Assembly (NCBI GenBank): GCA_009925965.1
Contig: RFPW01000018.1
Coordinates: 1-19,966 of the forward strand
Direction: 5' to 3'
Length of the DNA: 19,966 bases
From: Betaproteobacteria bacterium
GTDB lineage: Bacteria > Pseudomonadota > Gammaproteobacteria > Burkholderiales > Burkholderiaceae_E
The notes under the pieces were generated by a model. It was given only the letters and a program-made list of their open reading frames with translations. It did not search any database and had not been told where the DNA came from. The position numbers and the translations under genes are program-made. Below, piece by piece: positions 7,473-14,972 of this stretch (position 1 is the first letter of the stretch; each line of letters begins with the position of its first letter).

Positions 7473-8114
7473 CTAATTTGCGAGCCAGTCTCGCAACTCC
7501 TCGGCATGAGATTGTTCAACAGCCAGAATCTCCTCAATGAGTCGGCGGGTGGTGGAGTCCTTGTCACCAATCAGGGCGATCATTTGACTGTAGCTCTCGA
7601 TGGCAACCCGCTCGGCGATCAAGTTGGCTTTAATCATCGACTTCAGATCCTGGGATTCATCATAGTCCGCGTGACTTCGACGCGTAATCGTGTCGGGTGA
7701 GAAGTCAGGCATGCCACCGAGCTCAACAATTCTTTTTGCGAGCATATCCGCATGGGCCATCTCCTCGTTTGCGTGGACCAGGAACTCCTCGGCAATCTTT
7801 GGCGACGACAAGCCCTCGGCGGTGAAATGGTGTCGCCGATAGCGAAGTGCACACAGCAATTCGGTCGCTAGGGAATCGTTTAGCAACTCAATGATGTCGT
7901 TGCGCCAAGGGCCGTAGTGCGGCGTCACGCCGCCGCGGTCAAGATTCTGCTTGGCTTCTTCGATTGCTTTCAGATCCAGAACCATGCGCGGGGCCGCATT
8001 CGACTTTGCCGACGCCCGCTCTAGGCGCGCGCTGCCGTTCAGCACAGGGGGTACCCCCTTTGCGGTGACCCGCCGCGACGTATCGCGAGCCGGTGCTGGA
8101 GTATGACTAGCCAT
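7473..8114 (-). CDS. Ferritin-like (bacterioferritin/Dps-like) diiron protein with a long N-terminal tail
   Basis: This is a 213-residue four-helix-bundle protein. The complete bacterioferritin-type diiron ligand set is visible: Glu85 ('ATELLCALRYRRHH'), Glu118-x2-His121 ('NEEMAHADMLAKRI'), Glu168 ('AERVAIESY') and Glu200-x2-His203 ('VEQSHAEEL'). It probably oxidises and stores iron or protects against peroxide in the cytoplasm. The first 43 residues are rich in Arg, Lys, Ala, Pro and Ser and lie before the usual start of such proteins (near Met44). Such tails bind DNA in some Dps proteins, which here is inference. ATG 8114 has GGGAG upstream at good spacing, so the tail is probably real. It is the first well-supported gene of the run down to the cupredoxin, after a 165 bp gap from the sugar dehydrogenase gene. 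Confidence 0.87.
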   Translation of the reverse strand: MASHTPAPARDTSRRVTAKGVPPVLNGSARLERASAKSNAAPRMVLDLKAIEEAKQNLDRGGVTPHYGPWRNDIIELLNDSLATELLCALRYRRHHFTAEGLSSPKIAEEFLVHANEEMAHADMLAKRIVELGGMPDFSPDTITRRSHADYDESQDLKSMIKANLIAERVAIESYSQMIALIGDKDSTTRRLIEEILAVEQSHAEELRDWLAN

Positions 8115-8166
8115 GATGATCTCCCATGAAGACGTATAAAAACCACAGCAGCGGCAGCGCTTTCAT
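8107..8166 (-). CDS. Possible 19-residue leader peptide overlapping the ferritin-like start
   Basis: An ATG at 8166 opens a 19-residue frame: a basic start, a hydrophobic core 'LPLLWFLYVFM' and the end 'GDHHG'. Its TAG lies just inside the ferritin-like gene in another frame, and the frame covers that gene's ribosome-binding site. This arrangement could couple translation or form a small membrane peptide. The Shine-Dalgarno in front is weak, and such a short frame can arise by chance. Confidence 0.25.
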   Translation of the reverse strand: MKALPLLWFLYVFMGDHHG

Positions 8167-8240
8167 GGCACCGCAACCGCTCGATAGCACGACGCATTTA
8201 GAGCCTGGTCCAAACTGAGGCCTTCATCCGTGCGGGGCCG

Positions 8241-8263
8241 CATCCACGAAGAAGGTGTGGATG
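8241..8263. terminator. Hairpin downstream of the sugar dehydrogenase gene
   Basis: The arms CATCCAC and GTGGATG form a 7-bp stem with a 9-base loop, 17 bases beyond the stop of the minus-strand sugar dehydrogenase gene. There is no T-run on either side, so it may be an RNA-processing or stabilising hairpin rather than an intrinsic terminator. Confidence 0.35.
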
Positions 8264-8279
8264 ACAAGCCGCCATGACG

Positions 8280-9596
8280 TCAGGGGGTGTCAGTAGCAAC
8301 GCGCCAGACTACGTTTCCTACGTCATCAGCAACTAGCAAGCCTCCTTGACGATCGATCGCCACACCAACGGGTCGCCCGTAGGCTCTGCCTGCGTCATCC
8401 AAAAATCCAGTGAGTACGTCGAGCGGCGCGGCACCTGTTGGCCGTGAACCGTCGAAGGGCACAAAAATTACCCGGTAGCCACTGTGCGGTCGACGATTCC
8501 ACGAGCCGTGCTGACCGATGAACATTCCATTCGCGAATCGCTCTGGCAGCGTTGTGCCAGCCGAAGCAGCTAGCCCGAGCGACGCGGTGTGCGGACCCAG
8601 GGCGTAGTCGGGTATCAGGGCGCTCGCCACGAGGTCTGGTCGCTGCGGCTGCGCGCGCATGTCCAGGTGACTACCGAAGTAGCTATAAGGCCAGCCGTAA
8701 AAACCGCCGTCGCGCACCGACGTCAGGTAGTCGGGTACGAGGTCGCTACCAAGCTCGTCTCGCTCGTTGACCACCGTCCATAATGCGCCGCCTGGCGACC
8801 AGGCCAGTCCGTTCGGATTGCGTAAGCCCATGGCATAGACGCGGTGCTTACCACTCGCAATATCGATCTCCCAGATCGCTGCGCGGTCCTTCTCGGCCGC
8901 CATACCGCGCTCGGCCACATTGCTGTTTGAACCGACAGTCACATAGAGCTTGCGGCCATCGGCACTTGCAATAAGGTTCTTTGTCCAGTGGTGATTGATG
9001 GGACCCGCCGGAAGTTTCACGACGGTGACGCCTGAAGCCGTGATCTGGGTCAAACCCGGGGTGTAGGGGAATCTTAAGATCGCATCGGTGTTGGCCACGT
9101 AGAGGTCCGTGCCAACCAATGCCATGCCAAAGGGCGCATTTAACCCCTCAAGCAGTACGCTGCGCACGTCAGCGACGCCAGTGCCCCGGCTGTCGCGCAG
9201 CAGGGTGATCCGATTGGCACTTGGCGCGGCGGCACCGGCGCGGCGCATCACCAGGCCCATGACGACGCCCCTCAGACCCTGTCCGTCGTCGGGCCGCGCA
9301 GGTGCATTCGTTTCCGCCACGAGAACATCGCCGTTGGGCAGAACCAGCAACCATCGCGGGTGGTCCAGGCCATCCGCAAAGGCCGCTACGCGCATGCCAG
9401 GTGCCGCCTGCGGGGTCACGCCGGAGGGCCAGCCCCGAGCAGGAGCGATGTTGACGGTCGGTATCAGCGTTGGATGCGGCGTCACCCACCGGGGATTGGG
9501 GCCAGTACCTTCGGCCACTGTAAGTCGGGCCGTATCAACGCAGGCCGCGAGGGTTACCGCGGCGAGACCAATCAATGCAATTGCAGGACGCGTCAA
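8280..9596 (-). CDS. PQQ-dependent sugar dehydrogenase (sorbosone dehydrogenase-like) lipoprotein
   Basis: This 438-residue protein is a six-bladed beta-propeller of the soluble aldose/sorbosone dehydrogenase family, which oxidises sugars or aldehydes in the periplasm with PQQ. The N-terminus has a lipoprotein signal with lipobox LAAC and the lipidated cysteine at residue 19. Family segments include 'GLDHPRWLLVLPNGDVLVAET', 'LYVTVGSNSNVAE', 'GLRNPNGLAWSPGGALWTVVNERDELG' (given as two blade motifs) and 'FIGQHGSWNR'. The start is TTG 9596; no ATG is available before the signal peptide, and a GAGGAG lies six bases upstream. It follows the flavodoxin-fold gene on the same strand after 161 bp. PQQ binding is predicted from the family; no PQQ biosynthesis gene is in the window. 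Confidence 0.87.
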   Translation of the reverse strand: MTRPAIALIGLAAVTLAACVDTARLTVAEGTGPNPRWVTPHPTLIPTVNIAPARGWPSGVTPQAAPGMRVAAFADGLDHPRWLLVLPNGDVLVAETNAPARPDDGQGLRGVVMGLVMRRAGAAAPSANRITLLRDSRGTGVADVRSVLLEGLNAPFGMALVGTDLYVANTDAILRFPYTPGLTQITASGVTVVKLPAGPINHHWTKNLIASADGRKLYVTVGSNSNVAERGMAAEKDRAAIWEIDIASGKHRVYAMGLRNPNGLAWSPGGALWTVVNERDELGSDLVPDYLTSVRDGGFYGWPYSYFGSHLDMRAQPQRPDLVASALIPDYALGPHTASLGLAASAGTTLPERFANGMFIGQHGSWNRRPHSGYRVIFVPFDGSRPTGAAPLDVLTGFLDDAGRAYGRPVGVAIDRQGGLLVADDVGNVVWRVATDTP

Positions 9597-9602
9597 GTCA
9601 GA

Positions 9603-9608
9603 CTCCTC
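9603..9608 (-). promoter_or_regulatory. Shine-Dalgarno that fixes a TTG start
   Basis: GAGGAG on the minus strand ends six bases before the TTG at 9596. It decides the start of the sugar dehydrogenase gene, which has no ATG ahead of its signal peptide. Confidence 0.7.
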
Positions 9609-9757
9609 AGCAACGGCCGCCTACCCAAAGATTAATCAGAGCCCCTCGGTCGGCCTGTGCGAGAACACACTGAGATTTGTGCTCCGATGAACCGATCGTT
9701 GTCCGAGCTATCAACATCCACTATTGGCCGAGTCTGGCGCTCGCTTGGAGCGACCGA

Positions 9758-10828
9758 CTACTTCTCGCGTGGTGCCTTGATCTGCTGATCCGGTTGACTC
9801 AGTTGACCGGCGCGTAAGGCATTGATTGCCTGGACGACCGCGCCGGCAACGTTGCTTACCTCCTGCTGCACAGCCTTGTCCTTGTCGAGGGCGTCATGGC
9901 TATTCCAGTAGGGTTCGTAATAACCGATATAACGGTCCAGCTTGGCGATGGCACCCGCGTCAATCAGTCCCATCCATTCCAACCAGTCACTCAGATGGCG
10001 CCGGTGGTCTTCAACGCCAGCAACGTCACCGTGAACAACAACGCCATATGCGCGTCCTGCCAAATGCTTCGGGTAGTTCCAACCCTTCTCCTCGATACGT
10101 TTGGCCTCGGCCACTCGCTTGCCATGCGTGGTTGTCGGGTCGGGGTTCCCTCCGTCGGCGCAAACCATGCGGTCCATCATCAACTTCAGCGGACTTGGGG
10201 ACTGGTACCAGTATGTCGGAGCGAGGACGATCACTGCATGAGCCGCAACCCAACGCTCGTAAATTTCGGCCATCCAGTCCGCGGCCTGGTTCAGCGAGTG
10301 GTTTGGATAGCAACTGCAAGGCCAGTGGCACAGTGGCATGGCGCTTGACACGCAACCCTTGCAGGGATGGATGTTGCGGCCGTATTCCGACGTCACAAGG
10401 CTCAGGTCCAGCACATCGGCTTGCAGGCCCGCGCGCTCGACGACCTGCTGCGCTATCTCGGTCAATCTCCAGGACTTTGATGCCTCGCCAGGACAGGTCC
10501 CGTCGTTGCGAGCACTCCCGCAAATTAACAGCGCCCGTGATGGTTGGGTGCGATCGCTCCAGCGTTTTTGCGCCGCCTTCAAACGCTTCCGAGTGTCGAG
10601 CCATTGCACCGAGACTTCGTAGCTGGGATCGGCAAAACCGCGGCCTGCCGGCTGGGTTATTGGCGCTTTGCGCCCCTCTTGAAGGGCATCCCATGCAATC
10701 GCCTCGAGCCGCGCGATCGCATCCCGCTCCGGATCGAACGCCGGATCATAGAAGCGTCCATTGAAGCGGGAGCGAAACTGCTCGCGAGTCAATGCGGCTG
10801 GAGCCTGTCCAGTACGAATCGTGATCAT
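9758..10828 (-). CDS. Flavodoxin-fold NAD(P)H-dependent FMN reductase with cysteine cluster
   Basis: This is a 356-residue cytoplasmic flavoprotein. Residues 1-95 form an extra N-terminal region of unknown role ('REQFRSRFNGRFYDPAFDPE'). A flavodoxin-like NADPH-dependent FMN reductase fold runs from about 97: 'RALLICGSARNDGTC' for the phosphate-binding loop and 'VLAPTYWYQSPSPLKLMMD' for the flavin-binding loop. Between them lies a cysteine-rich stretch, 'HPCKGCVSSAMPLCHWPCSC' (C156, C159, C167, C171, C173), in the place where iron-sulfur flavoproteins carry their cluster ligands, though the spacing differs. ATG 10828 has a perfect AGGAGG six bases upstream; a longer frame to 10999 has no such signal. 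It could be a quinone, nitro-compound or metal reductase; the electron acceptor cannot be read from the sequence. Confidence 0.84.
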   Translation of the reverse strand: MITIRTGQAPAALTREQFRSRFNGRFYDPAFDPERDAIARLEAIAWDALQEGRKAPITQPAGRGFADPSYEVSVQWLDTRKRLKAAQKRWSDRTQPSRALLICGSARNDGTCPGEASKSWRLTEIAQQVVERAGLQADVLDLSLVTSEYGRNIHPCKGCVSSAMPLCHWPCSCYPNHSLNQAADWMAEIYERWVAAHAVIVLAPTYWYQSPSPLKLMMDRMVCADGGNPDPTTTHGKRVAEAKRIEEKGWNYPKHLAGRAYGVVVHGDVAGVEDHRRHLSDWLEWMGLIDAGAIAKLDRYIGYYEPYWNSHDALDKDKAVQQEVSNVAGAVVQAINALRAGQLSQPDQQIKAPREK

Positions 10829-10834
10829 ACGTGC

Positions 10835-10840
10835 CCTCCT
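10835..10840 (-). promoter_or_regulatory. Consensus Shine-Dalgarno of the flavodoxin-fold gene
   Basis: AGGAGG on the minus strand lies six bases before ATG 10828. It favours this start over the longer open frame that reaches 10999. Confidence 0.75.
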
Positions 10841-11083
10841 GGGTCGATTAGACCCCTGGCCCAATGCGAGGCGTTGTCGGCCGCGACATCCCTTCAAGCC
10901 CCGGTGTGCAGTCCGTCCAGAATTTGGACCTTTCAGCTCGCCGATGCTGATCAGCAGGAGGCGCGCTGCATTCATCGAAGTCAGTGCCGACCCGCACAAC
11001 GCAACGCAGGAATTGCGCCTAGGCTTGACCTCGCATCTTTAGGCTGGCTGATCAGGTCATCAAAATTGGCATGATGATCTCCG

Positions 11084-12175
11084 ATGTACCGCGCTGACGA
11101 AAGCGAACTTCCCGCTTCAAACCACCGTGCGCTGCGGCTGCTTGTGGTGGCCGTCTCCTTAGCGCTCGGCTGGGTACTTCTGCCCTTTTACGGAACGCTC
11201 CTTTGGGGCGCGAGTCTTGCCTTACTGTTTGCCCCCCTGCACCGGGTCTTCTTGCAAAGGCTGAAACACCGACGAACGCTGGCAGCACTCCTGACTATTT
11301 TAATTATTATCATAATAATAGTCGTTCCCTTGGGGTTATTGAGCGTGACACTGTTCCGAGAGGCCGCTGGCTTTCTGGCGTTTATCGAGTCTCGAGAGAC
11401 TACTTCGGAGCCAACCTTACGCACTGCGTTCGATGCGCTACCTGACTGGATAGCCCAGTTGTTGCGGCATTTTGGACTGGTGGATTTTGAGAGGGTTCAG
11501 CGTTGGCTCAATTCAAAATTAGAGCAAGGTAGCGGCTTCATCGCGACACAGGCCATGAATTTTGGCCAGAACACTTTTCAACTCGCTGCGAGTTTGCTGA
11601 TCACGATGTATCTCGCCTTCTTTCTGATCCGAGATGGCGACCGGATCGTGCATGTCATGCGGCGCGCACTGCCACTAACGCCGTCACAGAAGCAGGAACT
11701 CATCAACAAGCTTAGCGCCGTCGTTCGCTCGACGGTGAACCTAGTTGTTGCCATGATCCTGGGAACACTTGGTGGTGTCGCATTCTGGTTCCTTGAGGTC
11801 CGAGCGGCCCTGCTGTGGGCTGTCGTTATGGCCCTACTGTCATTACTGCCAGCCATCGGCGCCGCGCTGGTTTGGCTTCCGGTAGCGATCTGGTTCTTCG
11901 TTACGGGGGGGATCTGGCAGAGCATTGCATTGATGACCTGGGGCATGCTGGTCATCGGCTTGGTGGACAACTTGCTGCGGCCGATGCTTGTCGGCAAGGC
12001 CACTTTGATGCCCGACTACGTTGTCATGATCACGACGCTGGGCGGTATTGTTGTCTTCGGAGTCAACGGCTTCATCTTAGGCCCCCTAATCGCAGCGATG
12101 TTTTTCGCGATATGGAACCTGTATCTCACGACACATCAGGCCTCGGGAACGCCAACCAAACCCTCCGATCCTTGA
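11084..12175 (+). CDS. AI-2E family transporter (PerM/TqsA-like membrane protein)
   Basis: This 363-residue inner-membrane protein has about eight hydrophobic segments: residues 17-35 and 37-54, then a basic stretch 'QRLKHRRTLAALL', a very hydrophobic segment with six consecutive isoleucines near 74-79, and a soluble middle part (about 100-155). The last five segments include 'LLITMYLAFFLIRDGDRI', 'GVAFWFLEVRAALLWAVVMA' and the family ending 'VFGVNGFILGPLIAAMFFAIW', which is characteristic of the AI-2E (UPF0118) family. Members export autoinducer-2 or act as ion antiporters, so the substrate here is open. Start ATG 11084; the Shine-Dalgarno is weak. Its TGA overlaps the TTG of the SulP gene. 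The 255 bp to the divergent flavodoxin-fold gene should carry both promoters; a TTGACC at 11024 is a possible -35. Confidence 0.87.
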   Translation: MYRADESELPASNHRALRLLVVAVSLALGWVLLPFYGTLLWGASLALLFAPLHRVFLQRLKHRRTLAALLTILIIIIIIVVPLGLLSVTLFREAAGFLAFIESRETTSEPTLRTAFDALPDWIAQLLRHFGLVDFERVQRWLNSKLEQGSGFIATQAMNFGQNTFQLAASLLITMYLAFFLIRDGDRIVHVMRRALPLTPSQKQELINKLSAVVRSTVNLVVAMILGTLGGVAFWFLEVRAALLWAVVMALLSLLPAIGAALVWLPVAIWFFVTGGIWQSIALMTWGMLVIGLVDNLLRPMLVGKATLMPDYVVMITTLGGIVVFGVNGFILGPLIAAMFFAIWNLYLTTHQASGTPTKPSDP

Positions 12176-13953
12176 GGCCGAAAAGCGCGCACGCGGCAGA
12201 GAAAGGCCGAGTCGTCCGCCCCATCCGGGGACTGGACCAGATCGGGTTGATTCGCTGGCTGCCGGGGATTTACACGCTGCGCCATTACGAGCTGTCATGG
12301 TTGCCGCGGGACATCGTGGCAGGCCTTGTCCTGAGCGCACTCCTGGTTCCGGTCGGCATCGCCTATGCGGCGGCGGCTGGGCTGCCGGGTATCAATGGAC
12401 TTTATGCGACGATCGCTGGGCTGCTCGCCTATGCCGTCTTCGGCCCCAGTCGGGTCCTTGTCCTTGGACCCGACTCTTCACTGTCCGCGCTGATCTTGGC
12501 GGTCGTCATCCCCTTGTCGCTGGGCGACCCAAAGCGCGCCGTCTCGCTGGCAGGAATGATGGCGCTGGTTTCAGGTGCTCTATGCGTTCTGGCGGGGGCG
12601 GCGCGCATGGGCTTCATCACCGAGTTGCTGTCAAAGCCAATTCGCTACGGATATATGAACGGAATAGCGCTCACCGTAATCGCGAGCCAATTGCCAGCGT
12701 TATTTGGCTTCAACTTGATCGGCCATGGGTTGCTCGACGAGTCCCGCCAATTCGCGCTCCTCGTACCCACCCAGACCAACTTCACCGCGCTCGCAATCGG
12801 TACGGGGACGCTCTCGACCATCCTCTTGCTCAAACGCTATCCACGTTTGCCGGGCGTCCTGATTGCCGTCACGAGCGCGACCCTCGTGGCCGGAGCGAAC
12901 GGACTCATCGGCCGCGCCGGCATTCCCGTATTAGGTCCGGTAGCGGACGGACTGCCCGACCTCATCTGGCCATCGGTGCGGTGGAACGATCTAGGCCCGG
13001 TATTCGTCGGCGGACTGGCAGTTGCGCTAGTCTCCTTCGCGGACACCAGCGTGCTATCGAGGACCTACGCTGCAAAGACCGACGCGTTCGTAGACCCGAA
13101 TCAGGAGATGGTCGGTCTTGGAGCGGCCAACCTCGCTTCGGGCCTGTTCCAAGGTTTAGCAATCAGCGCAAGCGCATCGCGAACACCGGTGGCTATCGAT
13201 GCTGGCGCACAAACCCAACTCACCGGGGTGGTCGGCGCCCTTGCCGTGGCTGCCATGCTGCTATTCGCGCCCACCCTTCTGCGCGACCTTCCCCTCGCAA
13301 CATTGGCCGCAGTCGTCATCGCGTCGGCATTCGGCCTAATTGAGATCACTGACCTTCGCCGACTCTGGCGCATCCAGCGCTGGGAATTTTGGTTATCAAT
13401 CGGGTGCTTGCTCGGAGTCGCACTGCTTGGCGCCATTGAGGGTATCGGAATAGCCATCGCAATCGCTGTCACCGAGTTTTTATGGGACGGCTGGCGGCCC
13501 CATTCGGCCGTGCTGGGGAGGGTCGACGGCGTCAAGGGCTATCACGACACGGCCCGCCACCCCGAAGCCAGAGTGATACCGGGATTGGTGCTTTTTCGCT
13601 GGGATGCACCCCTATTTTTCGCCAACTCCGAGCTATTTCGAAGCCGTGTACTGGATGCAGTGGCCGAATCGCCGACGTCGGTGCGCTGGTTGGTGGTCGG
13701 CGCCGAACCGATTACCAACGTGGACGTCACGTCAGCCGACGTGTTGAGCGAGCTTGACCAGACACTGCACGATGCTGGTATCGACCTCTGTTTTGCTGAA
13801 ATGAAAGGTCCGGTCAAAGACAAGCTCAAACGCTTCGGGCTCTTTTCCCGACTTGGCGAAGAGTGCTTCTTTGCAACCACTGGAGAGGCTGTTGCGCGCT
13901 ATCTGGACTCGAATCCTGTCGACTGGGTGGACTGGGAGGACCGGACGAAGTAA
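12172..13953 (+). CDS. SulP family inorganic anion transporter with STAS domain
   Basis: This is a 593-residue carrier of the SLC26/SulP family, which moves sulfate, bicarbonate or related anions across the inner membrane. The transmembrane part (about 45-430) opens with 'RDIVAGLVLSALLVPVGIAYA', the family's first-helix signature, and continues with 'GPSRVLVLGPDSSLSALI', 'KPIRYGYMNGIALTVI' and 'ASASRTPVAIDAGAQTQLTG'. A C-terminal STAS domain (about 465-585) includes 'GLVLFRWDAPLFFANSELF' and 'ITNVDVTSADVL'. No ATG lies before the first helix. The best start is TTG 12172, which forms a TTGA four-base overlap with the upstream stop, implying translational coupling. The open frame extends back to 11815 but inside the previous gene. 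Sulfate versus bicarbonate cannot be decided here; the nearby SbtA gene makes bicarbonate worth considering. Confidence 0.88.
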   Translation: MRPKSAHAAEKGRVVRPIRGLDQIGLIRWLPGIYTLRHYELSWLPRDIVAGLVLSALLVPVGIAYAAAAGLPGINGLYATIAGLLAYAVFGPSRVLVLGPDSSLSALILAVVIPLSLGDPKRAVSLAGMMALVSGALCVLAGAARMGFITELLSKPIRYGYMNGIALTVIASQLPALFGFNLIGHGLLDESRQFALLVPTQTNFTALAIGTGTLSTILLLKRYPRLPGVLIAVTSATLVAGANGLIGRAGIPVLGPVADGLPDLIWPSVRWNDLGPVFVGGLAVALVSFADTSVLSRTYAAKTDAFVDPNQEMVGLGAANLASGLFQGLAISASASRTPVAIDAGAQTQLTGVVGALAVAAMLLFAPTLLRDLPLATLAAVVIASAFGLIEITDLRRLWRIQRWEFWLSIGCLLGVALLGAIEGIGIAIAIAVTEFLWDGWRPHSAVLGRVDGVKGYHDTARHPEARVIPGLVLFRWDAPLFFANSELFRSRVLDAVAESPTSVRWLVVGAEPITNVDVTSADVLSELDQTLHDAGIDLCFAEMKGPVKDKLKRFGLFSRLGEECFFATTGEAVARYLDSNPVDWVDWEDRTK

Positions 13954-14108
13954 CCGACTCGGAATCCATACGCGAGCCGACACCGCCCGGCACTGACTTG
14001 GGTACGCGGTTTGCTGGACTTTGTGGGCTCGGACAAGGCGCTTGCTCAAGGCCGAATTCCCAGGCTCTCCACTTAAGCGTCTGAGTTTCTCAACCCAAAT
14101 GGATCCCC

Positions 14109-14663
14109 ATGAATATTCATAGCGTCCTCAAACCCGCGGCCGCAATTGCAGCACTCCTACTGCTCTCAACCGCACAGTCCGCAATGATCACCAAGGCCGA
14201 ATACCAGGCCAGCAAAGCGCGCGTCAGCGCAGACTACAAGACCGAAAAATCCGCCTGTCGTTCGCTTTCCGGCAATTCTCAGGATGTCTGTATCGAGGAA
14301 GCAAAAGCCAAAGAAAAGGTGGCGATAGCAGAACTTGAATACAGCTTCACGGGCAAGACCGAAGACCGTAACAAGGCACTCGTCGCCAAGGCCGAATCCA
14401 ACTATGCGGTCGCAAAAGAAAGATGCGATGACAAGGCCGGTAATGACAAAGACGTCTGTGTCAAAGAGGCCAAGGCCCTCGAGGTCAGGGCGCTGTCTGA
14501 CGCCAAGATGGGTAAAGAAATTGGTGAGGCCCGAAAGGACGCCTCAGATGACAAGCGGGACGCCGACTACAAGGTGGCGCTTGAGAGATGTGACTCCCGT
14601 GCTGGTGACGCCAAGACCAACTGCGTCTCAGCCGCAAAGTCAAGATTTGGCATGCCCTCGTAA
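14109..14663 (+). CDS. Secreted three-repeat C-x10-C protein (hypothetical)
   Basis: This 184-residue protein has a signal peptide (about 1-25, 'LKPAAAIAALLLLSTAQSA'). It then has three copies of a motif with two cysteines exactly ten residues apart: C50/C61, C106/C117 and C161/C172. Units are 55-56 residues apart and share the pattern C-(small/polar)-G-(N/D)-x-(K/Q)-D-V-C-(x)3-A-K. The linkers are charged, alanine-rich and helix-prone ('AKAKEKVAIAELEY', 'EARKDASDDKRDADYKVALE'). It is probably periplasmic, with one disulfide per repeat. I know similar unnamed proteins from Burkholderiales but no established function. The start ATG 14109 lacks a clear Shine-Dalgarno. It heads a small group with DUF3309 and PRC-barrel genes. 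Confidence 0.85.
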   Translation: MNIHSVLKPAAAIAALLLLSTAQSAMITKAEYQASKARVSADYKTEKSACRSLSGNSQDVCIEEAKAKEKVAIAELEYSFTGKTEDRNKALVAKAESNYAVAKERCDDKAGNDKDVCVKEAKALEVRALSDAKMGKEIGEARKDASDDKRDADYKVALERCDSRAGDAKTNCVSAAKSRFGMPS

Positions 14664-14710
14664 CTCGGCCAACAGGACGCTTTCACCCACCTTAATCGAC
14701 GGGAACTGTC

Positions 14711-14869
14711 ATGAGCCTTGGCACCATCTTGCTAATCGTTCTGATCCTGATGCTCGTGGGAGCCCTACCCACCTGGGCACACAGCAGTAACTGGGGTTAT
14801 CGGCCAGTCGGAGGACTGGGATTACTGGTAACGATTGTGATTGTATTGCTCCTAATGGGGCGGTTGTAA
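14711..14869 (+). CDS. DUF3309 small membrane protein
   Basis: This 52-residue gene is easily missed because of its size. The product is two hydrophobic segments ('MSLGTILLIVLILMLVGALP' and 'LGLLVTIVIVLLLMGRL') joined by a short polar 'TWAHSSNWGYRPVGG' turn. This is the typical form of DUF3309 proteins, small inner-membrane proteins of unknown role common in proteobacteria. ATG 14711 is preceded by a modest GGGA. It lies 47 bp after the C-x10-C gene and 103 bp before the PRC-barrel gene, all on the same strand. Confidence 0.85.
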   Translation: MSLGTILLIVLILMLVGALPTWAHSSNWGYRPVGGLGLLVTIVIVLLLMGRL

Positions 14870-14972
14870 CTGAGTCGCGCTATTCGCTGACGTGAAAGGC
14901 GCATTGGTGATGCTCGTTTTGAGCTGAAAGTGCTCTGGTTTTATTCCTCAACATCGCAAAAGGAGAAGCAAC

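Noticed and set aside
9741..9753. Hairpin TCGCT/AGCGA after the flavodoxin-fold gene
   Set aside because: It has a five-pair stem without a T-run, which is too weak for a terminator call.
9826..10764. A 312-residue plus-strand open frame opposite the flavodoxin-fold gene
   Set aside because: Its composition is typical of antisense frames, and the minus-strand gene has clear motifs and a perfect Shine-Dalgarno.
11815..12171. N-terminal extension of the SulP frame
   Set aside because: It overlaps the AI-2E family gene entirely and its sequence has no family similarity.
12297..13343. A 348-residue plus-strand open frame inside the SulP gene
   Set aside because: It is an Arg/Gly-rich shadow in another frame, while the SulP frame has all family motifs.
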